From Lachnospiraceae bacterium (GTDB taxonomy: Bacteria > Bacillota > Clostridia > Lachnospirales > Lachnospiraceae): DNA of 59,879 nt. This document shows positions 44,432 to 51,804 of this stretch, piece by piece. The first letter of the stretch is position 1, and each line of letters begins with the position of its first letter. The notes beneath the pieces were generated by a model, which was given only the letters and a program-made list of their open reading frames with translations, was not told the origin of the DNA and ran no database searches. The position numbers and the translations under genes are program-made. The stretch lies in assembly GCA_028696165.1 (NCBI GenBank), contig JAQVHQ010000017.1, forward strand, positions 1 to 59,879, read 5' to 3'.

Positions 44432-44911
44432 TCAATGTAACATAACCATCTCATAAAGCCAATCCTGAACATTTCCGTATTCATCTTTGTAATTATGGAA
44501 ATATTCCTGTTTGATTGGGAAAATCCGATTCGTTTTCGTTCTAATTGTATAGTAGGACTTTGTCTTAATTATCCGGTTAATCGAACTGCGTTTTAAATAT
44601 TCAATACGATTTGTCTTCATATTCCTAATCTGGATTCCATCAGGTTCTACGGTTAATTCATATCTGCACTCTTCTTTCTTATATTGGCGTACAAATTGCA
44701 GCATCCAAAACAAATAGGATACCATGCTGCAAACCAAAAGAAGGAGCAATATTATAAGCAGTTTGTAATTTATATTAATAGTTACGGCAGCAATCGTCAA
44801 AAATGAAATCACTACTACTGCAATTCCTCTTAATGCCAATTGAGGATCTATTAACATATCATGTTTTAATTCATCTAATGATTCTCGATTAATTATTGCT
44901 GTCATTTTCAT
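44432..44911 (-). CDS. YcxB-like membrane protein
   Basis: Protein of 159 aa. Start at MKMTAIINRESLDELKHDML (GGGAAG upstream). Two TM helices (about 27-47 and 50-72) are followed by a soluble C-terminal domain (ECRYELTVEPDGIQIRNM, IEYLKRSSINRIIKTKSYYT, FPIKQEYF) like the YcxB/PH-like domain common in small Bacillota membrane proteins of unknown role. It lies 56 nt after the P gene at 44968. A truncated second copy occupies the equivalent place after the next P gene (46425-46604), showing the P-YcxB pair was duplicated together. Confidence 0.65.
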   Translation of the reverse strand: MKMTAIINRESLDELKHDMLIDPQLALRGIAVVVISFLTIAAVTININYKLLIILLLLLVCSMVSYLFWMLQFVRQYKKEECRYELTVEPDGIQIRNMKTNRIEYLKRSSINRIIKTKSYYTIRTKTNRIFPIKQEYFHNYKDEYGNVQDWLYEMVMLH

Positions 44912-44967
44912 AAAATTCTTCCCATCCTTCACCATTTTTGATTTTTCCCATTTTTACTTCCGCTAGA

Positions 44968-45609
44968 TTAATATGAAGTTGAATACTCCGTACTTGCCCA
45001 CTCTACAATCTGACCATTCACCTCAACAGTTGCCTCCTCCGGGAATTCTGATAAATGATACAAATAAAAATCCATATCGTCTTCGCTGTCTCTGTACACT
45101 TCATAGTCACTCCCAAAATGTGCCTTGATATTCTCAAGGCCAATTTCCTTCACTCCGTATACCGCAAGACATGCATAGTAATCTGCTGAACCTTTTATAT
45201 TATCAATACTAAGGTCAATATATTCGCCCCTATCTATGTATGTTCTTGTATTGATAGGTGTAAATAAAGGTGTTTTACAATATTTATCACCTTCCTTATT
45301 GACTATCACAGTTCCATATGTATCTTCTGACACTAAAAATAACATGCAGGAATCAGTGCCTTCTACAACACCCCCTATTTTTTCGCCATCTTCCAGCATA
45401 TTTTCATATGCAGCCTCCGGAGTGTCATACAAAGTGTTATTTTTCAAACTAAAGGAAACAATAATAACCCCTGTAATTGAAATTACAAGAAATAAAATAT
45501 ACAAAATTATTGAAACAACATTTTTATGTTTCGCTGTCACAATAAGTAAAACAATAGCTGCTATCAGCCATATCAAAACCATAAGTATCCGGATAATAAT
45601 TGGTATCAT
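44968..45609 (-). CDS. P-type membrane-anchored protein, copy 1 (unknown function)
   Basis: Protein of 213 aa, family not recognised. Two TM helices at 3-25 and 32-54, then an exodomain starting YDTPEAAYENMLEDGEKIG, with GVVEGTDSCMLFLVSEDTYG, IKGSADYYACLAVYGVKEIG, and ending YHLSEFPEEATVEVNGQIVE. It is highly similar to the protein at 46645-47286 and clearly related to that at 47931-48518. Its ribosome site (GGAG) lies within a leftover tail of a Q gene (45606-45692) whose TGA overlaps this ATG. Arrays of near-identical small membrane proteins next to pseudogene copies are seen for immunity proteins of toxins, but no toxin gene is in the window; that role is only a hypothesis. Confidence 0.65.
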   Translation of the reverse strand: MIPIIIRILMVLIWLIAAIVLLIVTAKHKNVVSIILYILFLVISITGVIIVSFSLKNNTLYDTPEAAYENMLEDGEKIGGVVEGTDSCMLFLVSEDTYGTVIVNKEGDKYCKTPLFTPINTRTYIDRGEYIDLSIDNIKGSADYYACLAVYGVKEIGLENIKAHFGSDYEVYRDSEDDMDFYLYHLSEFPEEATVEVNGQIVEWASTEYSTSY

Positions 45610-45692
45610 GTTAATTTTTCTCCATTCAATATAATATTGTCTATGTAACCTGGCACATATGTTCCAGCGTCCACCTGCGATGTGAACACTGG
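45606..45692 (-). pseudogene. Surviving 3' tail of a lost Q gene, with the SD of P copy 1
   Basis: A minus-strand frame reads VFTSQVDAGTYVPGYIDN then IILNGEKLT and TGA. The intact Q protein (47283-47870) ends ATYVPDYASDYYIILNGEKIG. In both places the stop overlaps the ATG of the next P gene as ATGA, and the NGEK codons (AATGGAGAAAAA) supply the ribosome site. The rest of this Q copy is gone. Confidence 0.65.
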
Positions 45693-45699
45693 ATTGTAA

Positions 45700-45993
45700 C
45701 TACTTCGGCATTTTAGTCGATACGTTGATTTTATGCCCATCCACGATTATAGCGGGCTCATCTCCTATTGTATCTTCAAAAATTTCTTCCACGGTTTTAT
45801 AAACAGGATCTGTATCAGAATCTATATCTACAGTTACATTTCCAAGAAAAGTAACTATAGACCACAACATACAAATCCAAAATAATGCCTTGATAAATTT
45901 ATTCTTTATCCTATTATGGAAACATATTCCCACTAGTATCAGCAACAGCCCTACAAATATAAGAACCATGTTAATAATGTCTTGATTTTTCAC
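45700..45993 (-). CDS. Small two-TM protein of unknown function
   Basis: Protein of 97 aa. The start is the GTG at 45993 with GAGGTGAT 7 nt upstream; a GTG 12 nt earlier is part of that ribosome site. Two TM helices (about 8-25 and 34-54) are followed by a short acidic tail (DSDTDPVYKTVEEIFEDTIG). The tail faintly recalls the start of the P exodomain (DTPEAAYENMLEDG), so it may be a truncated relative. It ends directly where the Q remnant begins, which suggests the two were joined by a deletion. Confidence 0.5.
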   Translation of the reverse strand: MKNQDIINMVLIFVGLLLILVGICFHNRIKNKFIKALFWICMLWSIVTFLGNVTVDIDSDTDPVYKTVEEIFEDTIGDEPAIIVDGHKINVSTKMPK

Positions 45994-46043
45994 TGGTTTT
46001 ATCACCTCAATTCAGGATAATACAATAAGTGTTTCTGTTCTCT

Positions 46044-46322
46044 TTATATAAGCATCAAAGAACATATTACCATTAATGTTCCGATAACTAAAGTCAATAA
46101 CGTTACCAAGTGTCCTAAATACTGTTCCACACTAATAGCAATTATATTAAACAAACCATTTCCTATAAGAAAAGCTCCCACCATACCCAAAAACATCCAA
46201 TAGCTGTTGCAATCACGTGCTACAATGACTCCACCCCATATGAACACCGGAAAAAGCGGAACAATCATACCCAATATTTCAACTATCCGAAATTTAATAG
46301 GATATTTTTTTTCTTTTTTCAA
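46044..46322 (-). CDS. Small three-TM membrane protein of unknown function
   Basis: Protein of 92 aa starting with TTG (AAAAGGAGA 7 nt upstream). Lys-rich N-terminus (KKEKKYPIKFRIVEI), then three hydrophobic helices (IVPLFPVFIWGGVIV; WMFLGMVGAFLIGNGLFNII; HLVTLLTLVIGTLMVICSL). I do not recognise the family. It lies between the YcxB pseudogene and the 97-aa gene and so was probably inserted within, or replaced part of, the duplicated unit. The strong ribosome site and good frame support a real gene. Confidence 0.5.
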   Translation of the reverse strand: MKKEKKYPIKFRIVEILGMIVPLFPVFIWGGVIVARDCNSYWMFLGMVGAFLIGNGLFNIIAISVEQYLGHLVTLLTLVIGTLMVICSLMLI

Positions 46323-46424
46323 AGCAATCTCCTTTTCATCATATCAGTCTCTTTTGCCAATGAATTTGAGAATTTCTATTATCTATGAATACAGTGTGTA
46401 TTGATTTGGGATTATGTTTGTACA

Positions 46425-46604
46425 TTACAAAAGGAATAACAATATTGAAACCCGTTTATAATTTGGATTGATAATAATGTTTGCAATCATCAATAATAAA
46501 ATCGCTACTATGGTAATTCCTCTTAATGCTAATTGAGGTTCCCTTAACATATGAGGTTTTCATTCATTTAATGATTCTCGATTAATTATTGCTATTATTT
46601 TCAT
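46425..46604 (-). pseudogene. Truncated YcxB-like pseudogene with an in-frame stop
   Basis: The frame reads MKIIAIINRESLNE, TGA, KPHMLREPQLALRGITIV and so on to NYKRVSILLFLL before TAA. It aligns along its full length with the first 60 residues of the intact copy at 44432-44911 (MKMTAIINRESLDE, MLIDPQLALRGIAVV, NYKLLIILLLLL). The soluble domain is lost. The remaining 46323-46424 shows nothing I can support. Confidence 0.8.
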
Positions 46605-46644
46605 AAAAACATTCCCACTATTCACCATTTTTACTTCCACTAGA

Positions 46645-47286
46645 TTAATACGCAGTTGAATACTTCGTGCTAGTCCACTCTACGATCTGATCGTTCACCT
46701 CAACAATAGCCTCCTTTGGAAATTCTGACAAATGATAAAAATAAATATCCGTATCACTTTCACTGTCATGATAGATTTCCTGGCTGTTTCCAAATTGAGA
46801 CTGAACATCATCCAGATCCAACGCCTTCACTCCGTACACATAAAGACATGCATAGTAATCAGACGAACCTTTCATGTTATCAATTTCAAGGTAGACAGAA
46901 TCCCCACTGTCTCTATATTCTCTTGTATACATAGGTAGCCATGAAGCGAACATACCATATTTTCCATCCTTTTTTTCAACCATTTGCACACCATATGCAT
47001 CTTCAGACACGATAAAAAGCATACAAGAATCATCACCTTCAACAACACGTTCTATTCTTTTATCGTCCTCATACACGTCCTCATACACTGCTTCCGGAGT
47101 ATCATAAAGTGTATTATCAAAGATACAAGAAATCACAAAAAGTATTACTGATATGGAAATTATGAGAAATAAAACATATAAAATTATTGTAATAACATTT
47201 TTATGTTTTATCATCACCTTAAATAAAGCAATTGCCACTACCCCCCATATCAAAATTGTAAGTATAAAAATAACAATTGATATCAT
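46645..47286 (-). CDS. P-type membrane-anchored protein, copy 2 (unknown function)
   Basis: Protein of 213 aa, the same length as copy 1 and very similar throughout: two TM helices (3-25, 33-53), YDTPEAVYEDVYEDDKRIE, RVVEGDDSCMLFIVSEDAYG, MKGSSDYYACLYVYGVKALD, YHLSEFPKEAIVEVNDQIVE. The sequence between the conserved blocks differs most (MFASWLPMYTREYRDSGD against TPLFTPINTRTYIDRGE). Its ATG overlaps the TGA of the intact Q gene (ATGA), so translation is probably coupled. The YcxB pseudogene follows 40 nt downstream, where copy 1 has an intact one. Confidence 0.65.
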   Translation of the reverse strand: MISIVIFILTILIWGVVAIALFKVMIKHKNVITIILYVLFLIISISVILFVISCIFDNTLYDTPEAVYEDVYEDDKRIERVVEGDDSCMLFIVSEDAYGVQMVEKKDGKYGMFASWLPMYTREYRDSGDSVYLEIDNMKGSSDYYACLYVYGVKALDLDDVQSQFGNSQEIYHDSESDTDIYFYHLSEFPKEAIVEVNDQIVEWTSTKYSTAY

Positions 47287-47870
47287 CCTATTTTTTCTCC
47301 GTTCAATATAATATAATAATCGCTTGCATAATCTGGTACATAAGTTGCAAAACTGTAGATTCCGTCGCTTGTCTTAGGAGCGAATATCATAAACTTTGAA
47401 TTACGGCTATCACTGACTCCTGTAAACGCATCTTCTCCCGAAAACCAATAATCGTATACATAATAATCCGATGTATTCTCCACATGTGCTACTTCATATG
47501 GTAGATTTATATCATCCGGTTCATAATCATCCATTGAAGAGAAAGCTTTCAGTAATTTATATCTCCCATTTTTTTTAGCACAGAAAAAAAGATTGAAATT
47601 ACTATTATCTGCACTTATTACCATAGCAGACCTTTTCCCTTCTATCACTCCGCTCACGTTACCTATACAGGCATAATGATATGCCGACTCTGCGGATTTG
47701 AAGCTCAGTAAAACCGGATCCACAAACAATGGAATTATTTCCAAAATCACTATTGCTAAAATAACGAAACTGATTTTTACACTTCTTTTTTTTAGGTTAA
47801 CATGAAAAAATCTTATTAAAACAAAAAGGAGAAACATTAAAACTATTATTCTTATAAGAAACCCTATCAT
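47283..47870 (-). CDS. Q-type membrane-anchored protein (unknown function)
   Basis: Protein of 195 aa. Two N-terminal TM helices (3-23, 33-54) are followed by an exodomain that begins FKSAESAYHYACIGNVSG and continues VIEGKRSAMVISADNSNF, NTSDYYVYDYWFSGEDAF and SFATYVPDYASDYYIILN. Spacing of the SAESAY, GVIEG, SDYY elements parallels the P proteins (TPEAAY, GVVEG, SDYY), so Q and P appear to share a fold. It overlaps P copy 2 by ATGA and carries that gene's ribosome site. Two Q tails elsewhere in the array show Q once preceded each P gene. Confidence 0.6.
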   Translation of the reverse strand: MIGFLIRIIVLMFLLFVLIRFFHVNLKKRSVKISFVILAIVILEIIPLFVDPVLLSFKSAESAYHYACIGNVSGVIEGKRSAMVISADNSNFNLFFCAKKNGRYKLLKAFSSMDDYEPDDINLPYEVAHVENTSDYYVYDYWFSGEDAFTGVSDSRNSKFMIFAPKTSDGIYSFATYVPDYASDYYIILNGEKIG

Positions 47871-47930
47871 TTATACCCCTCCGCTTGATTTTCAAAACAA
47901 CTTATTTCTACTATGTTTCCAATGAAAAAT

Positions 47931-48518
47931 TTAACACAAAAAAAATTGTTTTTTCGTACTAGTCCATTCTATGACCTCATCATTCACTTCCATAGTAATA
48001 TCTTGCGGCATTTCTGATAAATGGTACATATAAACCTCTGTAACATATTCTCTATCTCTATCTCTATCTCTATACACTTCACATGTGTTTCCAAAAGGTG
48101 TCTTGACACTCACCGTATCAGATTTCTTTGTTCCAAATACATAAAGGCTTACATAGTAGTCTGAGGAACCTGTAAGATGCTCAATCTCAAGTGCTACATT
48201 TTCGTTTTTATTCTTACAGATTTTTCTACACTCAAGCTCTAAAATTGGTTCTCTATATGTGTCGCCCTTTTTTTTAACCATTTCGCTTCTGTACGCCCCT
48301 TCCGACACGATAAGCAGTATACATGAATCTTCACCTTCTATAACTCGCTCTATTTTTTCATCAACCGGAATCTTATTTTCATATACAGACTCTGGGGTAT
48401 GATATGGATCATTACCACTTATAATAACAAAACTAATAATCAGTCCCACAACTGAGATTATTATAGTAATAAAATTATCCAAAGACATTATAAGAACTTT
48501 TTTATATTTCTTTTTCAT
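47931..48518 (-). CDS. P-type membrane-anchored protein, copy 3 (diverged)
   Basis: Protein of 195 aa. The start is the ATG of MKKKYKKVLIMSLDNFITII; the open frame extends 57 nt upstream only because it reads through a Q-tail remnant. One TM segment (about 15-35), then YHTPESVYENKIPVDEKIE, RVIEGEDSCILLIVSEGAY, LTGSSDYYVSLYVFGTKKS, YRDRDRDREYVTEVYMYHL and EVNDEVIEWTSTKKQFFLC. The RDRDRDRE stretch is encoded by a short CTATCT hexamer run (48053-48070) that could slip. It is the first full gene of the array behind the promoter at 48730-48757. Confidence 0.6.
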   Translation of the reverse strand: MKKKYKKVLIMSLDNFITIIISVVGLIISFVIISGNDPYHTPESVYENKIPVDEKIERVIEGEDSCILLIVSEGAYRSEMVKKKGDTYREPILELECRKICKNKNENVALEIEHLTGSSDYYVSLYVFGTKKSDTVSVKTPFGNTCEVYRDRDRDREYVTEVYMYHLSEMPQDITMEVNDEVIEWTSTKKQFFLC

Positions 48519-48550
48519 ATCAACATTTCTCCACTCAATACAACAGTCAA
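48515..48550 (-). pseudogene. Possible second Q-gene tail upstream of P copy 3
   Basis: The frame LTVVLSGEMLI then TGA overlaps the P copy 3 ATG as ATGA and contains its GGAG. It parallels YYIILNGEKIG at the end of the intact Q gene and the tail at 45606. It is short, and alone would be weak evidence; the identical placement is what supports it. Confidence 0.45.
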
Positions 48551-48660
48551 TTAAATAATCTGATTTCAAAAACAAATTTTAGAGCATTTGAAGTATTGAT
48601 CATACAATTTTCTAGTTTTTCTTTTCATTAATGCATAAATTCTTGAAGCATTCGTTACAG

Positions 48661-48682
48661 CAAGTACGCCAAGGCGTACTTG
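48661..48682 (-). repeat. Perfect inverted repeat in the leader of the P/Q array
   Basis: CAAGTACGCC-AA-GGCGTACTTG, a 10-bp G/C-containing stem with a 2-nt loop, 48-69 nt downstream of the -10 at 48730. No U-tract follows. The 332-nt stretch 48519-48850 otherwise holds a promoter, a Q-tail remnant, a terminator and two very short frames (a 17-aa MTDEESQLFKYALAYLL and an overlapping 29-aa Cys-rich frame), neither with a good ribosome site. Confidence 0.5.
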
Positions 48683-48729
48683 AATAATTGACTTTCTTCA
48701 TCTGTCATTTTATTGATACTATCTTTTTT

Positions 48730-48757
48730 ATCATACATCATTCTATTCTGTTGTCAA
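48730..48757 (-). promoter_or_regulatory. Promoter of the P/Q array
   Basis: TTGACA, 16 nt, TATGAT on the minus strand. The leader to P copy 3 is about 205 nt. Confidence 0.65.
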
Positions 48758-48790
48758 TACAAGACATGGAAATCATGAATTGGTAAAGAC

Positions 48791-48824
48791 AAAAAAACAG
48801 ATGCAGCTTCATCACCACATCTGT
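48791..48824 (-). terminator. Intrinsic terminator of the nitroreductase-like gene
   Basis: ACAGATG and CATCTGT form a stem around a 14-nt loop; on the minus strand seven T follow directly. It lies 27 nt after the stop at 48851. Confidence 0.8.
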
Positions 48825-48850
48825 CTAGTATTCTTATCTATCCTCTATTC

Positions 48851-49615
48851 CTATGATTTTAATATAGCACTAAGCACATACTGATTATTCGAAAACGTCT
48901 TCTGGCTGATATCTTCCAACCGAATCAAATCCACATCCAGCCACAATTCCTCTGCCACCAGCATGATATTCGCAAACATAATCCCAAAGTTTAACTCATC
49001 GAACTTTCCAAGGCGCTCCACGCTGTGCTTCTTGGAAAATATATGAAATCGATTGTCATACACCACGAATCTCCATGGCTGGGAATTCATACTGGACGGT
49101 GCCAGCCTCGCCGCATCTAACAGCTGCTTCATCCACTGCCTCGGCACTTCCTTATAGACACACAGTTCCTGCAGACTTAATCTGCCTGCCTCTGCCTGCT
49201 TTCTGATACAGCTTCCCCTGCTTTTACCAAATGCCATAAGCACCATCAGCTTCTTGTCTCCTGCCGGATTTGTCTTTTCTTTAATCATATTGCTTCCCAA
49301 AAAGCAGGTTCCAAGTCCTTTGCAGCACATAAACAAGGCCATCTGCTGCATAATATACCCTGCATTCATCTTGCATTTATCCTTCTCCTCTGAATAAATA
49401 GCCAGATAATATGGTGCCTTCACACTGAACATACCCATCATACGCTCTTGCCCCTTCGTGTTGTCGATGATGGCCATCTCAGACTTAATGCCGCCAAAAA
49501 GTACAGTGACTTCCTGCATATAGCCCTGGATTTCTTCCATTATTTTGGAACTGATTGGTTCCATTTTATATTTGCGGACAGAACGCCGCACAAAAATCGC
49601 TTCATATAGATTCAT
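48851..49615 (-). CDS. Nitroreductase family protein (TM1586-type)
   Basis: Protein of 254 aa. The start is the ATG at 49615 (MNLYEAIFVRRSVRKYKMEP) with AAGGGTGAG 6 nt upstream; a GTG 9 nt earlier is within the ribosome site. It carries the nitroreductase FMN-binding signature RRSVRKY at the N-terminus, a central GYIMQQMALFMCCKGLGTCF, and the SSMNSQPWRFVVYD segment near residue 185. The longer, two-lobed form with the PSSMNSQPW motif in the second half fits the putative TM1586-type nitroreductases. Substrate is unknown; these proteins usually use NAD(P)H and FMN. It is monocistronic with its own promoter (49646-49673) and terminator. Confidence 0.8.
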   Translation of the reverse strand: MNLYEAIFVRRSVRKYKMEPISSKIMEEIQGYMQEVTVLFGGIKSEMAIIDNTKGQERMMGMFSVKAPYYLAIYSEEKDKCKMNAGYIMQQMALFMCCKGLGTCFLGSNMIKEKTNPAGDKKLMVLMAFGKSRGSCIRKQAEAGRLSLQELCVYKEVPRQWMKQLLDAARLAPSSMNSQPWRFVVYDNRFHIFSKKHSVERLGKFDELNFGIMFANIMLVAEELWLDVDLIRLEDISQKTFSNNQYVLSAILKS

Positions 49616-49645
49616 TATACTCACCCTTAATTAATTTGTAATATT

Positions 49646-49673
49646 ATTGTAACATGTTTTTTGGCAAATGCAA
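49646..49673 (-). promoter_or_regulatory. Promoter of the nitroreductase-like gene
   Basis: TTGCAT, 16 nt, TACAAT on the minus strand, about 31 nt before the ATG. Confidence 0.65.
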
Positions 49674-49752
49674 CAGCTAATTAGTATCATTTTTATGTAT
49701 TTTTTGCAATACACTTCTTTTACAAATAATATGACTAGATATATAACAAAAC

Positions 49753-49787
49753 AAGGAACAGATACCGTTTACAGCGATCTGCTCCTT
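49753..49787 (-). terminator. Intrinsic terminator of the trp operon
   Basis: An 11-bp stem with one mismatch (AAGGAGCAGAT against ATCTGTTCCTT) and a 13-nt loop, followed by GTTTTGTTAT on the minus strand, 67 nt after the trpA stop. Confidence 0.8.
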
Positions 49788-49853
49788 ACATACAATTACT
49801 CTATACTTTTTATATCTCTATATTATGTTCCGAAACCGAATTCAGCCTTTTTT

Positions 49854-50627
49854 CTAGCTGACCGTAGCTTCCTTCATCTCTTTCACATATTCATAAATAT
49901 GAGGACCCGCCTCCGCACCATATTTCGCCACAATTTTTACGATGGCACTTCCCACAATCACCCCATCTGAGTACTGTGCGATATCATGTGCCTGTGTGGT
50001 GGTATTGATTCCGAACCCTACTGCACATGGAACATCGGTCTCTTCTTTTAATGTCTTTATAATAGAAGGTAAATCTGTTCTTATCTCACTTCTCACCCCG
50101 GTTACACCCATAGATGATACCACATAAATGAATCCGGAAGCGTCTCTTGCTATAGTACGGGCACGCTCGTCGGAAGTAGGGGCAATTAATGAGATGATGT
50201 CGATGCCATTTGCCTTGGCCACGTCACGGATTTCTCCTTTTTCCTCAAACGGCAGATCGGGAATAATGATTCCGTCTAATCCCACTGCCTTACATTTTTC
50301 GAAAAATGCTTCATATCCATAATTGTGAACCGGATTCATATAGGTCAAAAATACCAACGGAACCTGTGTGTTTTTCCGGATTCTCTCTACCAGATCAAAT
50401 ACTTTCTGCAAAGAAGCTCCTGCCTCAAGGGCACGGATGTTGGCATCCTGAATCACTACGCCCTCTGCAATGGGATCTGAGAATGGAATGCCCAATTCGA
50501 TTAAATCAGCTCCTGCTCTTTCCATCTCATAGACAAATTCCTCTGTCTTGTCCATAGTTGGATCTCCTGCTGTGATAAATGCGATAAATGCTTTTTCTTT
50601 TTCAAATGCTGTATGTATTCTACTCAT
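49854..50627 (-). CDS. trpA: Tryptophan synthase alpha chain
   Basis: Protein of 257 aa. It is the TIM-barrel subunit that cleaves indole-3-glycerol phosphate to indole and glyceraldehyde-3-phosphate. The catalytic Glu and Asp lie in [18 protein letters not shown]. Further markers are [46 protein letters not shown] and [13 protein letters not shown] with the phosphate-binding [11 protein letters not shown]. It is the last gene of the trp operon and overlaps trpB by 8 nt, which suggests coupled translation of the two subunits of the synthase complex. The trp terminator follows at 49753-49787. Confidence 0.96.
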   Translation of the reverse strand: MSRIHTAFEKEKAFIAFITAGDPTMDKTEEFVYEMERAGADLIELGIPFSDPIAEGVVIQDANIRALEAGASLQKVFDLVERIRKNTQVPLVFLTYMNPVHNYGYEAFFEKCKAVGLDGIIIPDLPFEEKGEIRDVAKANGIDIISLIAPTSDERARTIARDASGFIYVVSSMGVTGVRSEIRTDLPSIIKTLKEETDVPCAVGFGINTTTQAHDIAQYSDGVIVGSAIVKIVAKYGAEAGPHIYEYVKEMKEATVS

Positions 50628-51804
50628 AGATTTTCACTCCTCTGTATCTTGCGATTGCTGCAACGTCTTTGTCTCCACGTCCTGATAAGCAGATGATGAT
50701 GCTGTCATCCTTGCTCATGGAACCGGCGATTTTCTTTACATGTGCCACTGCATGGGCGCTCTCGATAGCGCAGATGATTCCCTCCATCCGTGCCAGGTAT
50801 TCAAATGCTTCTACCGCTTCTTCATCGGTAACCGGTACATATTCTGCTCTTCCTATATCGTGAAGGTAAGCATGTTCCGGTCCAATTCCCGGATAATCCA
50901 GGCCTGCTGAGATAGAATAGACCTGGTCAATCTGTCCGTCAGAATCCTGACAGAAGTATGATTTCATACCGTGGAAGATTCCCTCTCTTCCCTTGGCGAT
51001 GGTCGCTGCGTGTTTATCTGTATCAACTCCCAGACCCGCTGCCTCGCAGCCGATTAAGCGCACATCCTTATCCTCGATGAAGTTATAGAACATTCCCATG
51101 GCATTGCTTCCGCCGCCTACGCAGGCAACTACTGCTGCAGGCAGTTTTCCTTCATATTCTAATATCTGTTCTCTGGCTTCCTTGCTGATGACGCTCTGGA
51201 AATCACGAACTATCATTGGAAATGGATGTGGTCCCATAACTGAGCCTAACACATAATGAGTGTCAGAAACACGGTTGGTCCATTCTCTCATGGCTTCATT
51301 TACCGCATCTTTTAAGGTTCCGGTTCCGCTGGACACTGCATGAACCTTCGCTCCTAAAAGTTCCATACGATACACATTCAAAGCCTGTCTCTCTGTATCT
51401 TCTTTTCCCATGAACACTTCACATTCCATATCAAGAAGGGCTGCTGCCGTTGCCGCTGCCACTCCATGCTGTCCTGCTCCGGTCTCTGCGATGATTCTGG
51501 TCTTGCCCATTTTCTTGGCCATAAGTACCTGACCCAAGACATTGTTGATTTTGTGGGAACCGGTATGATTTAAATCTTCTCTTTTCAGATAAATCTTTGG
51601 TCCGCCCAGGTCTTTTGTCATCTTCTCTGCATAGTATAACAGCGATGGGCGTCCTGCATACTCTTTTAACAGTTTGTCCAGCTCCTCATTAAAATCTTTA
51701 TCATTTTTATAAAATTCATAAGACTTTTCCAACTGATGAATCTCATTCATCAATGTTTCCGGAATGTACTGTCCTCCAAAATTACCAAATCTTCCATTAA
51801 ACAT
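50620..51804 (-). CDS. trpB: Tryptophan synthase beta chain
   Basis: Protein of 394 aa. The PLP enzyme that joins indole and serine. PLP lysine in [18 protein letters not shown]; ammonium/substrate loop [18 protein letters not shown]; phosphate-binding [15 protein letters not shown]; and the C-terminal [12 protein letters not shown]. The length and [17 protein letters not shown] segment mark it as the TrpB1 type that pairs with TrpA. The start follows AGGAGG and overlaps the trpCF stop by 8 nt; its end overlaps trpA by 8 nt. Confidence 0.96.
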   Translation of the reverse strand: MFNGRFGNFGGQYIPETLMNEIHQLEKSYEFYKNDKDFNEELDKLLKEYAGRPSLLYYAEKMTKDLGGPKIYLKREDLNHTGSHKINNVLGQVLMAKKMGKTRIIAETGAGQHGVAAATAAALLDMECEVFMGKEDTERQALNVYRMELLGAKVHAVSSGTGTLKDAVNEAMREWTNRVSDTHYVLGSVMGPHPFPMIVRDFQSVISKEAREQILEYEGKLPAAVVACVGGGSNAMGMFYNFIEDKDVRLIGCEAAGLGVDTDKHAATIAKGREGIFHGMKSYFCQDSDGQIDQVYSISAGLDYPGIGPEHAYLHDIGRAEYVPVTDEEAVEAFEYLARMEGIICAIESAHAVAHVKKIAGSMSKDDSIIICLSGRGDKDVAAIARYRGVKIYE

